Source of the DNA: Streptomyces caatingaensis
GTDB taxonomy: Bacteria; Actinomycetota; Actinomycetes; Streptomycetales; Streptomycetaceae
Assembly: GCF_001187435.1 (NCBI RefSeq)
Contig: NZ_LFXA01000017.1
Span: 682,001 to 746,000, forward strand
Direction: 5' to 3'
DNA length: 64,000 nucleotides
The position numbers were made by a program, and so were the translations under genes. Below the pieces are notes generated by a model. That model worked only from the letters and a program-made list of their open reading frames with translations. It searched no databases and was not told where the DNA came from. This document shows, piece by piece, positions 32,818-41,594 of this stretch; the first letter of the stretch is position 1; each line of letters starts with the position of its first letter.

Positions 32818-34962
32818 CTACTGGCGCCAGATCCACGGTGTGGCGTCGGCACCCATGGCGACCACGGCCAGGCGGTGGGAGCCGTCGGCGTGGAGGGCGG
32901 GGGTGCCGACGGGGACGGGGCGGTCGCGGAGGACCGTCGGGCGGGCGTCCTCCGAGGCGGCGTCCACGACCTGGGCGCGGCCGTCGAGGGCGCGGCCCAG
33001 GACCATCAGGGCGTCGTCGTGGCCGCGCTGGGGGAGCGGGACGGCGGAGAGCGCGCCGTAGCCGCGCAGGTCGCGGACCGCGGAGCGGTCCAGCCGCTCG
33101 ACGTCCGAACCCCCGCCCAGCCGGTACGCCACCGGCTCGGCCGACTCCGGCTCGCGGTAGGCGACGGTCATCGCGCCGTCGGGCCCGACGGAGGCCGCGA
33201 CCGGGTCGCCGGCCGGCTGCGGCAGGTCGTCCAGCGGCAGGAAGCGCATCGGCTTGCCGGGAGCGTCCTGCCCCCAGTGGTGGACGGCGTCGCGGCCCGG
33301 GCCGAAGACGTGGATCCGGCGGTCCTTGTCGAGGACGGCCGTCAGGCCCTCCTGGATCTCCTGGCCGCCGAGGTTGCGCCACTTGCCCCAGTGGCCGTTC
33401 GGCTCGCGCACCCGCGTGGAGACGCCCTTGCCCGCGTTGCGGACGAAGAGGTGGACGCGCCCGTCGGGCGCGGCGACGGCGGCCGGCATGCCGACGCGGC
33501 GGCCGCGGTCGGGGTGGTGCTCGGGGTTGCCGAGGCCCACCCAGGTCGTGAAGGGGCCGCCGGGGGAGCGCTGCTCCAGGACGACGATCTCGCGGGTGTC
33601 GGCCCGTCCCTCGCCCTCCAGGGCGGAGAAGCGCATGGCGAACAGCAGCCGGCGCCCGGCGGAGTCGACCACCGTGGCCAGGGCGGGGGCCAGCGGGCCG
33701 CCGCCGAGGTTCTGCGGGGCGCCCCAGCGGCCGCTGCCCGGCGAGGACTCCTGCCAGCGCACGGCGTGCAGGCCGAGCACCCCGTAGGCCTCCAGACGGC
33801 CGGAGCCGTCGCTGTCGACGACGGGCGTGGCGCCCGGGTGCCGGTAGTGCGTGGAGCGGATCCACGCCTTGCGGTTGCGCAGCGGGCGGTCGCCGCCCTG
33901 GCCGTAGTCGCCGCAGCCGCCGTCGTTGCCGCAGTGCCAGGTCGGCTCGCCGCCGTACTCGCGGATCAGCCGGTGCTTCTGCTCGACGATCTCCTTGGGG
34001 AGACCGTGCGGCCAGCGCTGGTTGTAGTAGCCGCGGAAGGACGTGGTGACGAAGCGCGGCGGGTGGCCGTCGCGGCGGGTCGCGTCGGCGACCCACTGGG
34101 AGAGCGCCTTCCAGGTGAAGAGCGCGGTGGGCGTGTGGTCGCGGTGGTCCGAGCACGCGCCGTAGTCGTTGTCCTTGGGGTGCGTCGCGTCGTGGACCTG
34201 GAAGTCCGGGTCCGGGTCCATGGTGTGGACCACGGTCGGGCGGAAGCGGTCCATGACGGCCGCCAGCGCGTCCACCAGCGTGCTGTGCCGGTAGGTGCTC
34301 ACCGTGGTGCAGGGCGAGCCCTTGGCGACCAGCGACTGCATCCGCGCCCCGACCTCGTTCCAGAGGTGGGGGAGGCGGACGTTGTGCTCGGAGAGCATCG
34401 CGATGTTGAGGAAGACGAGCCGCACCCGGCGGCCGTCGGCCACCAGTTCGTTGGTCTCGGCCTTGACGCCCCCCGGCAGGTCCATGACGGACTTGTCCCA
34501 CCGGGTGAAGCGGTCCTTGCCGATCATCACGGCGTAGGCCTGGCGCAGGCCCTGGTGGCGGGCGGAGGAGTAGGCGGCCTTGTCGTGGTGCTTCTTCTGC
34601 TCCGGGGGCATGCCCTCGACCCAGTTCTGCCCTATGGCCTCGCCGGCCGTCACATAGACGGAGACGACGGGGACGCCCGCGCGCACCAGGTGCTGGGCGT
34701 CGGGGTTCATGAAGAACAGGTCGTCGTCGGGGTGGGCCATGACCTGGAGCAGCAGCGGGCCCTTGGGGTCGTCGAACGGCTGGGTGGAGCGCGGGTCCAC
34801 GGCGCGGACGGGGGAGGGGCGGGCGGCGGTGCGGCCGGAGCCGCTGTCGCTGCATCCGGCGGCCGTCGCGGCGGTCACCGCCGCGATCCCGGCGAGCACG
34901 GCCCGGCGCGACACCGTACGAGCGTTCTCGGGCGGAACGGCTCTGCGCTGTGAGATGTTCAA
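32818..34962 (-). CDS. PIG-L family deacetylase lipoprotein with beta-propeller-like C-terminus
   Basis: A 714-residue exported protein from TTG 34962 (alternative GTG start gives MSRRAVLAG). A twin-arginine-like RR and lipobox (TAAGC, Cys37) indicate Tat export and lipid anchoring. The PIG-L zinc deacetylase domain spans about residues 68-330, with AHPDDD (H77, D79, D80) and HRDH as metal/catalytic motifs. From about 370 come repeating WG.W blocks (GSGRWGAPQNLGG, NGHWGKWRNLGG, VHHWGQ) typical of a lectin-like propeller. It would deacetylate N-acetyl sugars at the surface; the substrate is unknown. It sits alone between two ribosomal operons, on the opposite strand. Confidence 0.9.
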   Translation of the reverse strand: MNISQRRAVPPENARTVSRRAVLAGIAAVTAATAAGCSDSGSGRTAARPSPVRAVDPRSTQPFDDPKGPLLLQVMAHPDDDLFFMNPDAQHLVRAGVPVVSVYVTAGEAIGQNWVEGMPPEQKKHHDKAAYSSARHQGLRQAYAVMIGKDRFTRWDKSVMDLPGGVKAETNELVADGRRVRLVFLNIAMLSEHNVRLPHLWNEVGARMQSLVAKGSPCTTVSTYRHSTLVDALAAVMDRFRPTVVHTMDPDPDFQVHDATHPKDNDYGACSDHRDHTPTALFTWKALSQWVADATRRDGHPPRFVTTSFRGYYNQRWPHGLPKEIVEQKHRLIREYGGEPTWHCGNDGGCGDYGQGGDRPLRNRKAWIRSTHYRHPGATPVVDSDGSGRLEAYGVLGLHAVRWQESSPGSGRWGAPQNLGGGPLAPALATVVDSAGRRLLFAMRFSALEGEGRADTREIVVLEQRSPGGPFTTWVGLGNPEHHPDRGRRVGMPAAVAAPDGRVHLFVRNAGKGVSTRVREPNGHWGKWRNLGGQEIQEGLTAVLDKDRRIHVFGPGRDAVHHWGQDAPGKPMRFLPLDDLPQPAGDPVAASVGPDGAMTVAYREPESAEPVAYRLGGGSDVERLDRSAVRDLRGYGALSAVPLPQRGHDDALMVLGRALDGRAQVVDAASEDARPTVLRDRPVPVGTPALHADGSHRLAVVAMGADATPWIWRQ

Positions 34963-35165
34963 CTACCTGACTCCGCTTCGTTGTCCAGCGCCCCCCAGCG
35001 TGTTGAGGGACGGGGAAGAGGCCCGGCGGGTTGCCCAAGTCGTGACAAAGCCTGGTCCCCCGATCGGGGACGGTCCGGGATTCGGCCACCGTGGCGTGGC
35101 GGGGGCGGGTCAGGGGGACGAGTGGTGGGAGGCGCCCGTTCCGCCCGGTTTGTCGGCCCGGCGGT

Positions 35166-35193
35166 TTGACATCTGCGCCGCTCGGGGTACCGT
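35166..35193 (+). promoter_or_regulatory. rpsJ (S10 operon) promoter
   Basis: TTGACA (35166-35171), 16 bases, TACCGT (35188-35193): close to consensus, about 360 bases before rpsJ. The leader then has a GATCTCC-CTGG-GGAGATC hairpin (35419-35436) and the 25-nt element shared with rpsL. The rest of the 593-base gap 34963-35555 shows nothing else. Confidence 0.75.
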
Positions 35194-35450
35194 CTTCGGC
35201 TTCGATTGGCGCCGCTTCCGACCCGTATGGCACACTGTTCAGGTTGCTCGGTTGAGTGCCGATGCTGCGCGCCTCCCGCCGGGAGGACTGGAAGCGAGTC
35301 CCGCAGTACTCGTCGCCCCTTATGAGGGGCGGAAGTACGGGAATCTTCCGGGAAGCGTGAGCGGGGTGCCAGCCAGGCACTCGGTGGGTGTTCTTCCCCC
35401 ACAAACCCCTTGAGCAGGGATCTCCCTGGGGAGATCTGCTGGAAGGGGCG

Positions 35451-35475
35451 CGACACGCCCGACCGCGTGGGTCGG
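35451..35475 (+). promoter_or_regulatory. rpsJ leader element shared with rpsL
   Basis: Identical over 25 nt to 28209-28233. It holds a CCGACC/GGTCGG 6-bp hairpin, 80 bases before the rpsJ start, and follows a separate 7-bp hairpin. Confidence 0.7.
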
Positions 35476-35555
35476 GGTGGAGTGGGGAGGGGCAGTGCGG
35501 CCGCACGGCTCACCGAGTCCCAGAGCGTTACGAGAGACAGGACTACGAAGTAGCC

Positions 35556-35864
35556 ATGGCGGGACAGAAGATCCGCATCCGGCTCAAGGCCTACGACCAC
35601 GAGGTCATCGACTCCTCGGCGAAGAAGATCGTCGAGACGGTGACCCGCACTGGTGCGTCGGTCGCGGGCCCGGTGCCGCTGCCCACTGAGAAGAACGTGT
35701 ACTGCGTCATCAAGTCGCCGCACAAGTACAAGGACTCGCGCGAGCACTTCGAGATGCGTACGCACAAGCGCCTCATCGACATTCTCGACCCCACGCCGAA
35801 GACCGTCGACTCGCTCATGCGTCTCGACCTGCCGGCCGGCGTCGACATCGAGATCAAGCTCTGA
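35556..35864 (+). CDS. rpsJ: 30S ribosomal protein S10
   Basis: A 102-residue protein; ATG 35556 (MAGQKIRIRLKAYDHEVID), as in other actinobacteria; the longer in-frame GTG at 35388 lies in the leader. It functions in the 30S head and in antitermination with NusB. First gene of the S10 operon, with rplC 13 bases downstream. Confidence 0.98.
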   Translation: MAGQKIRIRLKAYDHEVIDSSAKKIVETVTRTGASVAGPVPLPTEKNVYCVIKSPHKYKDSREHFEMRTHKRLIDILDPTPKTVDSLMRLDLPAGVDIEIKL

Positions 35865-35877
35865 GGTGACGCGCGAG

Positions 35878-36522
35878 ATGGCTAAGCAGATCAAGGGCAT
35901 CCTGGGCGAGAAGCTCGGCATGACGCAGGTCTGGGACGAGAACAACCGTGTCGTCCCGGTCACCGTCGTCAAGGCCGGCCCCTGCGTCGTGACCCAGGTT
36001 CGCACCAACGACACCGACAAGTACGAGTCGGTCCAGATCGCCTTCGGCGAGATCGACCCGCGCAAGGTGAACAAGCCCCTCAAGGGCCACTTCGCCAAGG
36101 CCGACGTGACCCCGCGCCGCCACCTGGTGGAGATCCGCACCTCCGACGCCGCCGAGTACACCCTCGGCCAGGAGATCACCGCGGACGTGTTCGAGGCCGG
36201 CGTCAAGGTCGACGTCACGGGCAAGAGCAAGGGCAAGGGCTTCGCCGGTGTCATGAAGCGCCACAACTTCCGTGGCCTCGGCGCCGGGCACGGCACCCAG
36301 CGCAAGCACCGCTCCCCCGGTTCGATCGGTGGCTGCGCCACCCCGGGCCGCGTGTTCAAGGGCCTCCGCATGGCGGGCCGCATGGGCAACGAGCGGGTCA
36401 CCACCCAGAACCTGACCGTCCACGCCGTTGACGCGGAGAAGGGCCTGCTCCTCATCAAGGGTGCGGTTCCTGGTCCGAACGGCGGCCTCGTCCTGGTCCG
36501 TACCGCGGCCAAGGGGGCCTGA
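35878..36522 (+). CDS. rplC: 50S ribosomal protein L3
   Basis: A 214-residue protein whose extension approaches the peptidyl transferase centre. ATG 35878 is chosen (MAKQIKGILGEKLGMTQVWD, the family start); an in-frame GTG at 35866 would add four residues. The GAGHGTQRKHRSPGSIG loop is intact. Confidence 0.97.
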   Translation: MAKQIKGILGEKLGMTQVWDENNRVVPVTVVKAGPCVVTQVRTNDTDKYESVQIAFGEIDPRKVNKPLKGHFAKADVTPRRHLVEIRTSDAAEYTLGQEITADVFEAGVKVDVTGKSKGKGFAGVMKRHNFRGLGAGHGTQRKHRSPGSIGGCATPGRVFKGLRMAGRMGNERVTTQNLTVHAVDAEKGLLLIKGAVPGPNGGLVLVRTAAKGA

Positions 36523-36530
36523 GGTAACCG

Positions 36531-37181
36531 ATGAGCACCATTGACATCCTTTCGCCGGCAGGCGACAAGGCCGGGACCGTCGAGCTCCCCGCGGAGATCT
36601 TCGACGCCAAGGTCAGCGTTCCGCTGATCCACCAGGTCGTCGTCGCGCAGCTGGCCGCTGCCCGTCAGGGCACGCACAAGACCAAGACCCGTGGCGAGGT
36701 CCGCGGCGGTGGCAAGAAGCCTTACCGCCAGAAGGGCACCGGTCGCGCCCGTCAGGGTTCGACCCGCGCGCCGCAGTTCGCCGGTGGTGGCGTCGTGCAC
36801 GGTCCCGTGCCGCGTGACTACTCGCAGCGGACCCCGAAGAAGATGAAGGCCGCCGCCCTGCGTGGTGCCCTCACCGACCGGGCGCGCCACTCCCGCATCC
36901 ACGTCGTCACCGGCGTGGTCGAGGGTGCGATCTCCACGAAGGCCGCCAAGGCTCTCCTCGGCAAGATCTCCGAGCGCAAGAACGTGCTCCTGGTCGCCGA
37001 GCGCTCCGACGAGGCCGCGTGGCTGTCCGCCCGCAACCTGCCCCAGGTTCACATCCTGGAGCCGGGCCAGCTGAACACGTACGACGTGCTCGTCTCCGAC
37101 GACGTGGTCTTCACCCAGGCCGCCTTCGAGTCCTTCGTGTCTGGCCCCAAGGCCGTTGAGACCGAAGGGAGCGCCGCCTGA
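36531..37181 (+). CDS. rplD: 50S ribosomal protein L4
   Basis: A 216-residue exit-tunnel protein. The basic loop GGGKKPYRQKGTGRARQGS, macrolide-related, is intact and wild type in appearance. In enterobacteria L4 autoregulates the S10 operon; whether it does here cannot be inferred. Its stop overlaps the rplW start by one base. Confidence 0.97.
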   Translation: MSTIDILSPAGDKAGTVELPAEIFDAKVSVPLIHQVVVAQLAAARQGTHKTKTRGEVRGGGKKPYRQKGTGRARQGSTRAPQFAGGGVVHGPVPRDYSQRTPKKMKAAALRGALTDRARHSRIHVVTGVVEGAISTKAAKALLGKISERKNVLLVAERSDEAAWLSARNLPQVHILEPGQLNTYDVLVSDDVVFTQAAFESFVSGPKAVETEGSAA

Positions 37182-37498
37182 TGAGCGACGTCACCAGCAA
37201 GACCTTCACGGAGCCCCGTGACCTGCTGATCAAGCCGGTCGTCTCCGAGAAGAGCTACGCGCTGCTGGACGAGAACAAGTACACGTTCATCGTCGACCCG
37301 CGCGCCAACAAGACCCAGATCAAGCAGGCCGTCGAGGCGGTCTTCTCGGTCAAGGTCACCGGGGTCAACACGATCAACCGCCAGGGCAAGCGCAAGCGCA
37401 CCCGCACCGGTTTCGGCAAGCGCGCCAACACCAAGCGCGCCATCGTGACCCTCGCCGAGGGCGACCGTATCGACATCTTCGGCGGCCCGGTCTCCTAA
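37181..37498 (+). CDS. rplW: 50S ribosomal protein L23
   Basis: A 105-residue tunnel-exit protein that docks SRP and trigger factor. It starts at ATG 37181 overlapping rplD. It has the LIKPVVSEKSY and RANKTQIKQAVEAVF motifs of the family. rplB follows after 40 bases. Confidence 0.97.
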   Translation: MSDVTSKTFTEPRDLLIKPVVSEKSYALLDENKYTFIVDPRANKTQIKQAVEAVFSVKVTGVNTINRQGKRKRTRTGFGKRANTKRAIVTLAEGDRIDIFGGPVS

Positions 37499-37538
37499 CG
37501 GAGTTCCGAGTCGTCCGATATCGGACGAGGACTGAAAA

Positions 37539-38375
37539 ATGGGTATCCGCAAGTACAAGCCGACGACTCCGGGCCGTCGTGGCTCCAGCGTCGCCGACTT
37601 TGTCGAGATCACGCGGTCCACGCCGGAGAAGTCGCTGGTCCGCCCGCTGCACAGCAAGGGCGGCCGTAACAACGCCGGTCGTGTGACCGTCCGCCACCAG
37701 GGCGGTGGCCACAAGCGCGCCTACCGTGTGATCGACTTCCGTCGTCACGACAAGGACGGCGTGCCGGCCAAGGTCGCTCACATCGAGTACGACCCGAACC
37801 GCACCGCGCGCATCGCGCTGCTCCACTACCTGGACGGCGAGAAGCGCTACATCATCGCGCCGCGCGGCCTCGGCCAGGGCGACCGCATCGAGAACGGCCC
37901 CGGGGCCGACATCAAGCCGGGCAACAACCTGCCGCTGCGCAACATCCCGGTGGGTACGACCATCCACGCCATCGAGCTGCGTCCGGGTGGCGGCGCCAAG
38001 ATCGCCCGCTCCGCCGGTTCCTCCGTGCAGCTGCTGGCGAAGGAGGGCGCCATGGCCCACCTGCGCATGCCGTCCGGTGAGATCCGCCTGGTCGACGTCC
38101 GCTGCCGCGCCACCGTCGGTGAGGTCGGCAACGCCGAGCAGTCGAACATCAACTGGGGCAAGGCCGGCCGCATGCGCTGGAAGGGCGTCCGCCCGACCGT
38201 CCGCGGTGTCGCGATGAACCCGGTTGACCACCCGCACGGTGGTGGTGAGGGCAAGACCTCCGGTGGTCGCCACCCGGTCTCCCCGTGGGGTCAGAAGGAG
38301 GGTCGTACTCGTTCTCCCAAGAAGGCGAGCAACAAGTACATCGTCCGCCGCCGCAAGACGAACAAGAAGCGCTAG
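37539..38375 (+). CDS. rplB: 50S ribosomal protein L2
   Basis: A 278-residue protein needed for subunit association and peptidyl transfer. The start MGIRKYKPTTPGRR and C-terminal NPVDHPHGGGEG with its conserved His are present. Confidence 0.98.
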   Translation: MGIRKYKPTTPGRRGSSVADFVEITRSTPEKSLVRPLHSKGGRNNAGRVTVRHQGGGHKRAYRVIDFRRHDKDGVPAKVAHIEYDPNRTARIALLHYLDGEKRYIIAPRGLGQGDRIENGPGADIKPGNNLPLRNIPVGTTIHAIELRPGGGAKIARSAGSSVQLLAKEGAMAHLRMPSGEIRLVDVRCRATVGEVGNAEQSNINWGKAGRMRWKGVRPTVRGVAMNPVDHPHGGGEGKTSGGRHPVSPWGQKEGRTRSPKKASNKYIVRRRKTNKKR

Positions 38376-38387
38376 GAGCGGGTTTAG

Positions 38388-38669
38388 ATGCCGCGTAGTC
38401 TCAAGAAGGGACCCTTCGTCGACGACCACCTGATCAAGAAGGTGGACGCTCAGAACGAAGCCGGTACCAAGAACGTCATCAAGACCTGGTCCCGTCGCTC
38501 CATGATCGTGCCGGCCATGCTCGGCCACACGCTGGCGGTGCACAACGGCAAGACCCACGTCCCGGTGTTCGTCACCGAGTCGATGGTCGGCCACAAGCTC
38601 GGCGAGTTCGCGCCGACCCGCACCTTCCGCGGCCACGTCAAGGAAGACCGGAAGTCGAAGCGCCGCTAA
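38388..38669 (+). CDS. rpsS: 30S ribosomal protein S19
   Basis: A 93-residue protein of the 30S head at the A-site finger. It begins MPRSLKKGPFVDDHL and ends ...HVKEDRKSKRR, both typical. It lies 12 bases after rplB. Confidence 0.98.
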   Translation: MPRSLKKGPFVDDHLIKKVDAQNEAGTKNVIKTWSRRSMIVPAMLGHTLAVHNGKTHVPVFVTESMVGHKLGEFAPTRTFRGHVKEDRKSKRR

Positions 38670-38712
38670 TCGCGGGGTGTGAACGACTATGACTGACACC
38701 GAAGGGACAACC

Positions 38713-39060
38713 ATGGAAGCCAGGGCCCAGGCGCGGTACATCCGCGTCACGCCCATGAAGGCCCGCCGCGTGGTGGACCTCATCCGTGGCATGGACGCCA
38801 CGGAGGCTCAGGCGGTCCTGCGTTTCGCCCCGCAGGCCGCGAGCGTGCCCGTCGGCAAGGTGCTGGACAGCGCCATTGCCAACGCGGCGCACAACTACGA
38901 CCACACCGACGCCTCTTCGCTGTACATCAGCGAGGCGTACGTCGACGAGGGCCCGACCCTGAAGCGGTTCCGTCCGCGCGCCCAGGGCCGTGCCTACCGG
39001 ATCCGCAAGCGGACCAGCCACATCACCGTGGTCGTCAGCAGCAAGGAAGGAACCCGGTAA
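38713..39060 (+). CDS. rplV: 50S ribosomal protein L22
   Basis: A 115-residue tunnel protein. ATG 38713 is favoured because AAGGGA lies six bases upstream and the product then begins MEARAQARYIRVTP, the actinobacterial form; an in-frame ATG at 38689 would add eight residues. The C-terminal beta-hairpin is complete. The stop overlaps the rpsC start by one base. Confidence 0.95.
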   Translation: MEARAQARYIRVTPMKARRVVDLIRGMDATEAQAVLRFAPQAASVPVGKVLDSAIANAAHNYDHTDASSLYISEAYVDEGPTLKRFRPRAQGRAYRIRKRTSHITVVVSSKEGTR

Positions 39061-39872
39061 TGGGCCAGAAGGTTAACCCGCACGGGTTCCGGCTCGGTGT
39101 GACCACGGACTTCAAGTCCCGCTGGTACGCCGACAAGCTGTACAAGGACTACGTCAAGGAAGACGTCGCCATTCGTCGCATGATGACGAAGGGCATGGAG
39201 CGCGCCGGTATCTCCAAGGTCGAGATCGAGCGCACCCGCGACCGCGTCCGCGTCGACATCCACACCGCTCGTCCGGGCATCGTCATCGGCCGCCGCGGCG
39301 CCGAGGCCGACCGCATCCGCGGCGAGCTGGAGAAGCTCACCGGCAAGCAGGTCCAGCTGAACATCCTCGAGGTCAAGAACCCCGAGGTCGACGCCCAGCT
39401 GGTCGCCCAGGCCGTCGCCGAGCAGCTGTCCTCCCGCGTCTCCTTCCGTCGCGCCATGCGCAAGAGCATGCAGTCGACGATGAAGGCCGGCGCCAAGGGC
39501 ATCAAGATCCAGTGCGGTGGCCGTCTCGGCGGCGCCGAGATGTCCCGCTCGGAGTTCTACCGCGAGGGCCGTGTGCCCCTGCACACCCTCCGCGCGAACG
39601 TCGACTACGGCTTCTTCGAGGCCAAGACCACCTTCGGCCGCATCGGCGTGAAGGTCTGGATCTACAAGGGCGACGTCAAGAACATCGCCGAGGTCCGCGC
39701 CGAGAACGCCGCCGCCCGTGCGGGCAACCGCCCGTCCCGTGGCGCCGGTGACCGCCCGGCCCGTGGCCGCGGTGGCGAGCGTGGCGGCCGCGGCCGCAAG
39801 CCGCAGCAGGCTGCCGAGGCCCCCAAGGCCGAGGTCGCTGCTCCGGCCGAGAGCACCGGAACGGAGGCCTGA
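39060..39872 (+). CDS. rpsC: 30S ribosomal protein S3
   Basis: A 270-residue mRNA-entry protein. MGQKVNPHGFRLG and the KH-domain GRRGAEADRIRGELEK motif are clear. The C-terminal 50 residues are the Arg/Gly- and Ala/Pro-rich extension (ARGRGGERGGRGRK) usual in actinobacteria. Confidence 0.98.
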   Translation: MGQKVNPHGFRLGVTTDFKSRWYADKLYKDYVKEDVAIRRMMTKGMERAGISKVEIERTRDRVRVDIHTARPGIVIGRRGAEADRIRGELEKLTGKQVQLNILEVKNPEVDAQLVAQAVAEQLSSRVSFRRAMRKSMQSTMKAGAKGIKIQCGGRLGGAEMSRSEFYREGRVPLHTLRANVDYGFFEAKTTFGRIGVKVWIYKGDVKNIAEVRAENAAARAGNRPSRGAGDRPARGRGGERGGRGRKPQQAAEAPKAEVAAPAESTGTEA

Positions 39873-39877
39873 CCGAC

Positions 39878-40297
39878 ATGCTGATCCCTCGCAGGGTCAA
39901 GCACCGCAAGCAGCACCACCCCAAGCGGAACGGCATGGCCAAGGGTGGCACCGAGCTGGCGTTCGGTGAGTACGGCATCCAGGCCCTGACCCCGGCCTAC
40001 GTGACGAACCGTCAGATCGAGTCCGCTCGTATCGCCATGACGCGTCACATCAAGCGTGGCGGCAAGGTGTGGATCAACATCTACCCGGACCGTCCGCTCA
40101 CGAAGAAGCCCGCCGAGACCCGCATGGGTTCCGGTAAGGGTTCCCCGGAGTGGTGGGTCGCGAACGTCAAGCCTGGTCGGGTGATGTTCGAGCTGTCCTT
40201 CCCGAACGAGAAGGTTGCGCGTGAGGCGCTCACCCGAGCCGCCCACAAGCTTCCGATGAAGTGCCGCATTGTTCGGCGCGAGGCAGGTGAGTCGTGA
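39878..40297 (+). CDS. rplP: 50S ribosomal protein L16
   Basis: A 139-residue protein close to the A-site. It begins MLIPRRVKHRKQHHPKR and has the TRMGSGKGSPEWWVA motif. Its stop overlaps the rpmC start. Confidence 0.98.
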   Translation: MLIPRRVKHRKQHHPKRNGMAKGGTELAFGEYGIQALTPAYVTNRQIESARIAMTRHIKRGGKVWINIYPDRPLTKKPAETRMGSGKGSPEWWVANVKPGRVMFELSFPNEKVAREALTRAAHKLPMKCRIVRREAGES

Positions 40298-40521
40298 TGG
40301 CTGCCGGTACCAAGGCGACCGAGCTGCGTGAGCTGAACAACGAGGACCTCGTTGCGAAGCTGCGCGAGGCCAAGGAAGAGCTGTTCAACCTCCGCTTCCA
40401 GGCGGCGACCGGACAGCTTGAGAACCACGGCCGGCTGAAGGCCGTCCGCAAGGACATCGCCCGGATCTACACCCTGATGCGCGAGCGCGAGCTCGGCATC
40501 GAGACGGTGGAGAGCGCCTGA
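40297..40521 (+). CDS. rpmC: 50S ribosomal protein L29
   Basis: A 74-residue two-helix protein near the tunnel exit. ATG 40297 overlaps the rplP TGA; the GTG one codon earlier (40294) is in the same frame but leaves no reason to prefer it. RELNNEDLVAKLREAKEELFNLRFQ is characteristic. Confidence 0.95.
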   Translation: MAAGTKATELRELNNEDLVAKLREAKEELFNLRFQAATGQLENHGRLKAVRKDIARIYTLMRERELGIETVESA

Positions 40522-40802
40522 TGAGCGAGAAGAACATGACTGAGACGAACGAGCGCGGCTTCCGCAAGACCCGTGAGGGCCTCGTCGTCAGCGACAAGAT
40601 GGACAAGACCGTCGTCGTCGCTGTCGAGGACCGCGTCAAGCACGCGCTGTACGGCAAGGTCATCCGCCGTACCAACAAGCTCAAGGCGCACGACGAGCAG
40701 AACGCCGCCGGTGTCGGCGACCGCGTCCTCCTGATGGAGACCCGGCCGCTGTCCGCCACGAAGCGCTGGCGCGTCGTCGAGATCCTCGAGAAGGCCAAGT
40801 AA
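40521..40802 (+). CDS. rpsQ: 30S ribosomal protein S17
   Basis: A 93-residue protein starting at ATG 40521, overlapping the rpmC stop by one base. The core GLVVSDKMDKTVVV ... TRPLSATKRWRVVEIL is standard. The ~10-residue acidic leader (MSEKNMTETN) is an actinobacterial feature. Confidence 0.97.
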   Translation: MSEKNMTETNERGFRKTREGLVVSDKMDKTVVVAVEDRVKHALYGKVIRRTNKLKAHDEQNAAGVGDRVLLMETRPLSATKRWRVVEILEKAK

Positions 40803-40842
40803 TTCCTGAAGGCATAAGCCTTCTGGACAGTTCCGCCAGGCT

Positions 40843-40871
40843 CGGCAGGGGCTCCCTCGGAGCCCCTGCCG
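40843..40871 (+). other. Perfect hairpin in the rpsQ-rplN gap
   Basis: Arms 40843-40855 and 40859-40871 pair over 13 bp with a 3-nt loop, with no U-tract. It divides the S10 part from the spc part, so it may be an RNase processing or partial termination point. Confidence 0.65.
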
Positions 40872-40899
40872 GGAACCGGCAGACGATCAGGAGATAGAC

Positions 40900-41268
40900 G
40901 TGATCCAGCAGGAGTCGCGACTTCGGGTCGCCGACAACACTGGTGCGAAGGAGATCCTTTGCATCCGTGTGCTCGGTGGCTCGGGTCGCCGCTACGCGGG
41001 CATCGGTGACGTCATCGTCGCCACCGTCAAGGACGCGATCCCCGGTGGCAACGTGAAGAAGGGCGACGTCGTCAAGGCCGTCGTCGTTCGCACCGTCAAG
41101 GAGCGCCGCCGTCCGGACGGCTCGTACATCCGCTTCGACGAGAACGCGGCCGTCATCCTCAAGAACGACGGTGACCCCCGCGGCACCCGTATCTTCGGCC
41201 CCGTCGGCCGAGAGCTGCGCGAGAAGAAGTTCATGAAGATCGTCTCGCTCGCGCCGGAGGTGCTGTAA
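40900..41268 (+). CDS. rplN: 50S ribosomal protein L14
   Basis: A 122-residue protein of the subunit interface; GTG 40900 after AGGAG. MIQQESRLRVADNTGAKEI is the family signature. Confidence 0.98.
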   Translation: MIQQESRLRVADNTGAKEILCIRVLGGSGRRYAGIGDVIVATVKDAIPGGNVKKGDVVKAVVVRTVKERRRPDGSYIRFDENAAVILKNDGDPRGTRIFGPVGRELREKKFMKIVSLAPEVL

Positions 41269-41270
41269 GC

Positions 41271-41594
41271 ATGAAGATCAAGAAGGGCGACCTGGTTCAG
41301 GTCATCACCGGCAAGGACAAGGGCAAGCAGGGCAAGGTCATCCAGGCCATGCCGCGCGAGGACCGCGTCCTGGTCGAGGGTGTCAACCGGGTCAAGAAGC
41401 ACACCAAGGCCGGTCAGACGGCTCGTGGTTCGAAGACCGGTGGCATCGTCACGACCGAGGCCCCGATCCACGTGAGCAACGTTCAGCTCGTCGTGGAGAA
41501 GGACGGCAAGAAGGTCGTCACCCGCGTCGGCTACCGCTTCGACGAGAACGGCAACAAGATCCGCGTTGCCAAGCGGACCGGTGAGGACATCTGA
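41271..41594 (+). CDS. rplX: 50S ribosomal protein L24
   Basis: A 107-residue assembly-initiator protein with a KOW motif (IKKGDLVQVITGKDKGKQG). It is two bases after rplN and overlaps the rplE start by one base. Confidence 0.97.
   Translation: MKIKKGDLVQVITGKDKGKQGKVIQAMPREDRVLVEGVNRVKKHTKAGQTARGSKTGGIVTTEAPIHVSNVQLVVEKDGKKVVTRVGYRFDENGNKIRVAKRTGEDI

Noticed and set aside
32780..35506. A 908-codon minus-strand frame over the PIG-L gene and rpsJ leader
   Set aside because: It is a shifted shadow of the PIG-L gene with Arg/Pro/Gly-rich composition; the 714-residue frame has the signal peptide and zinc motif.
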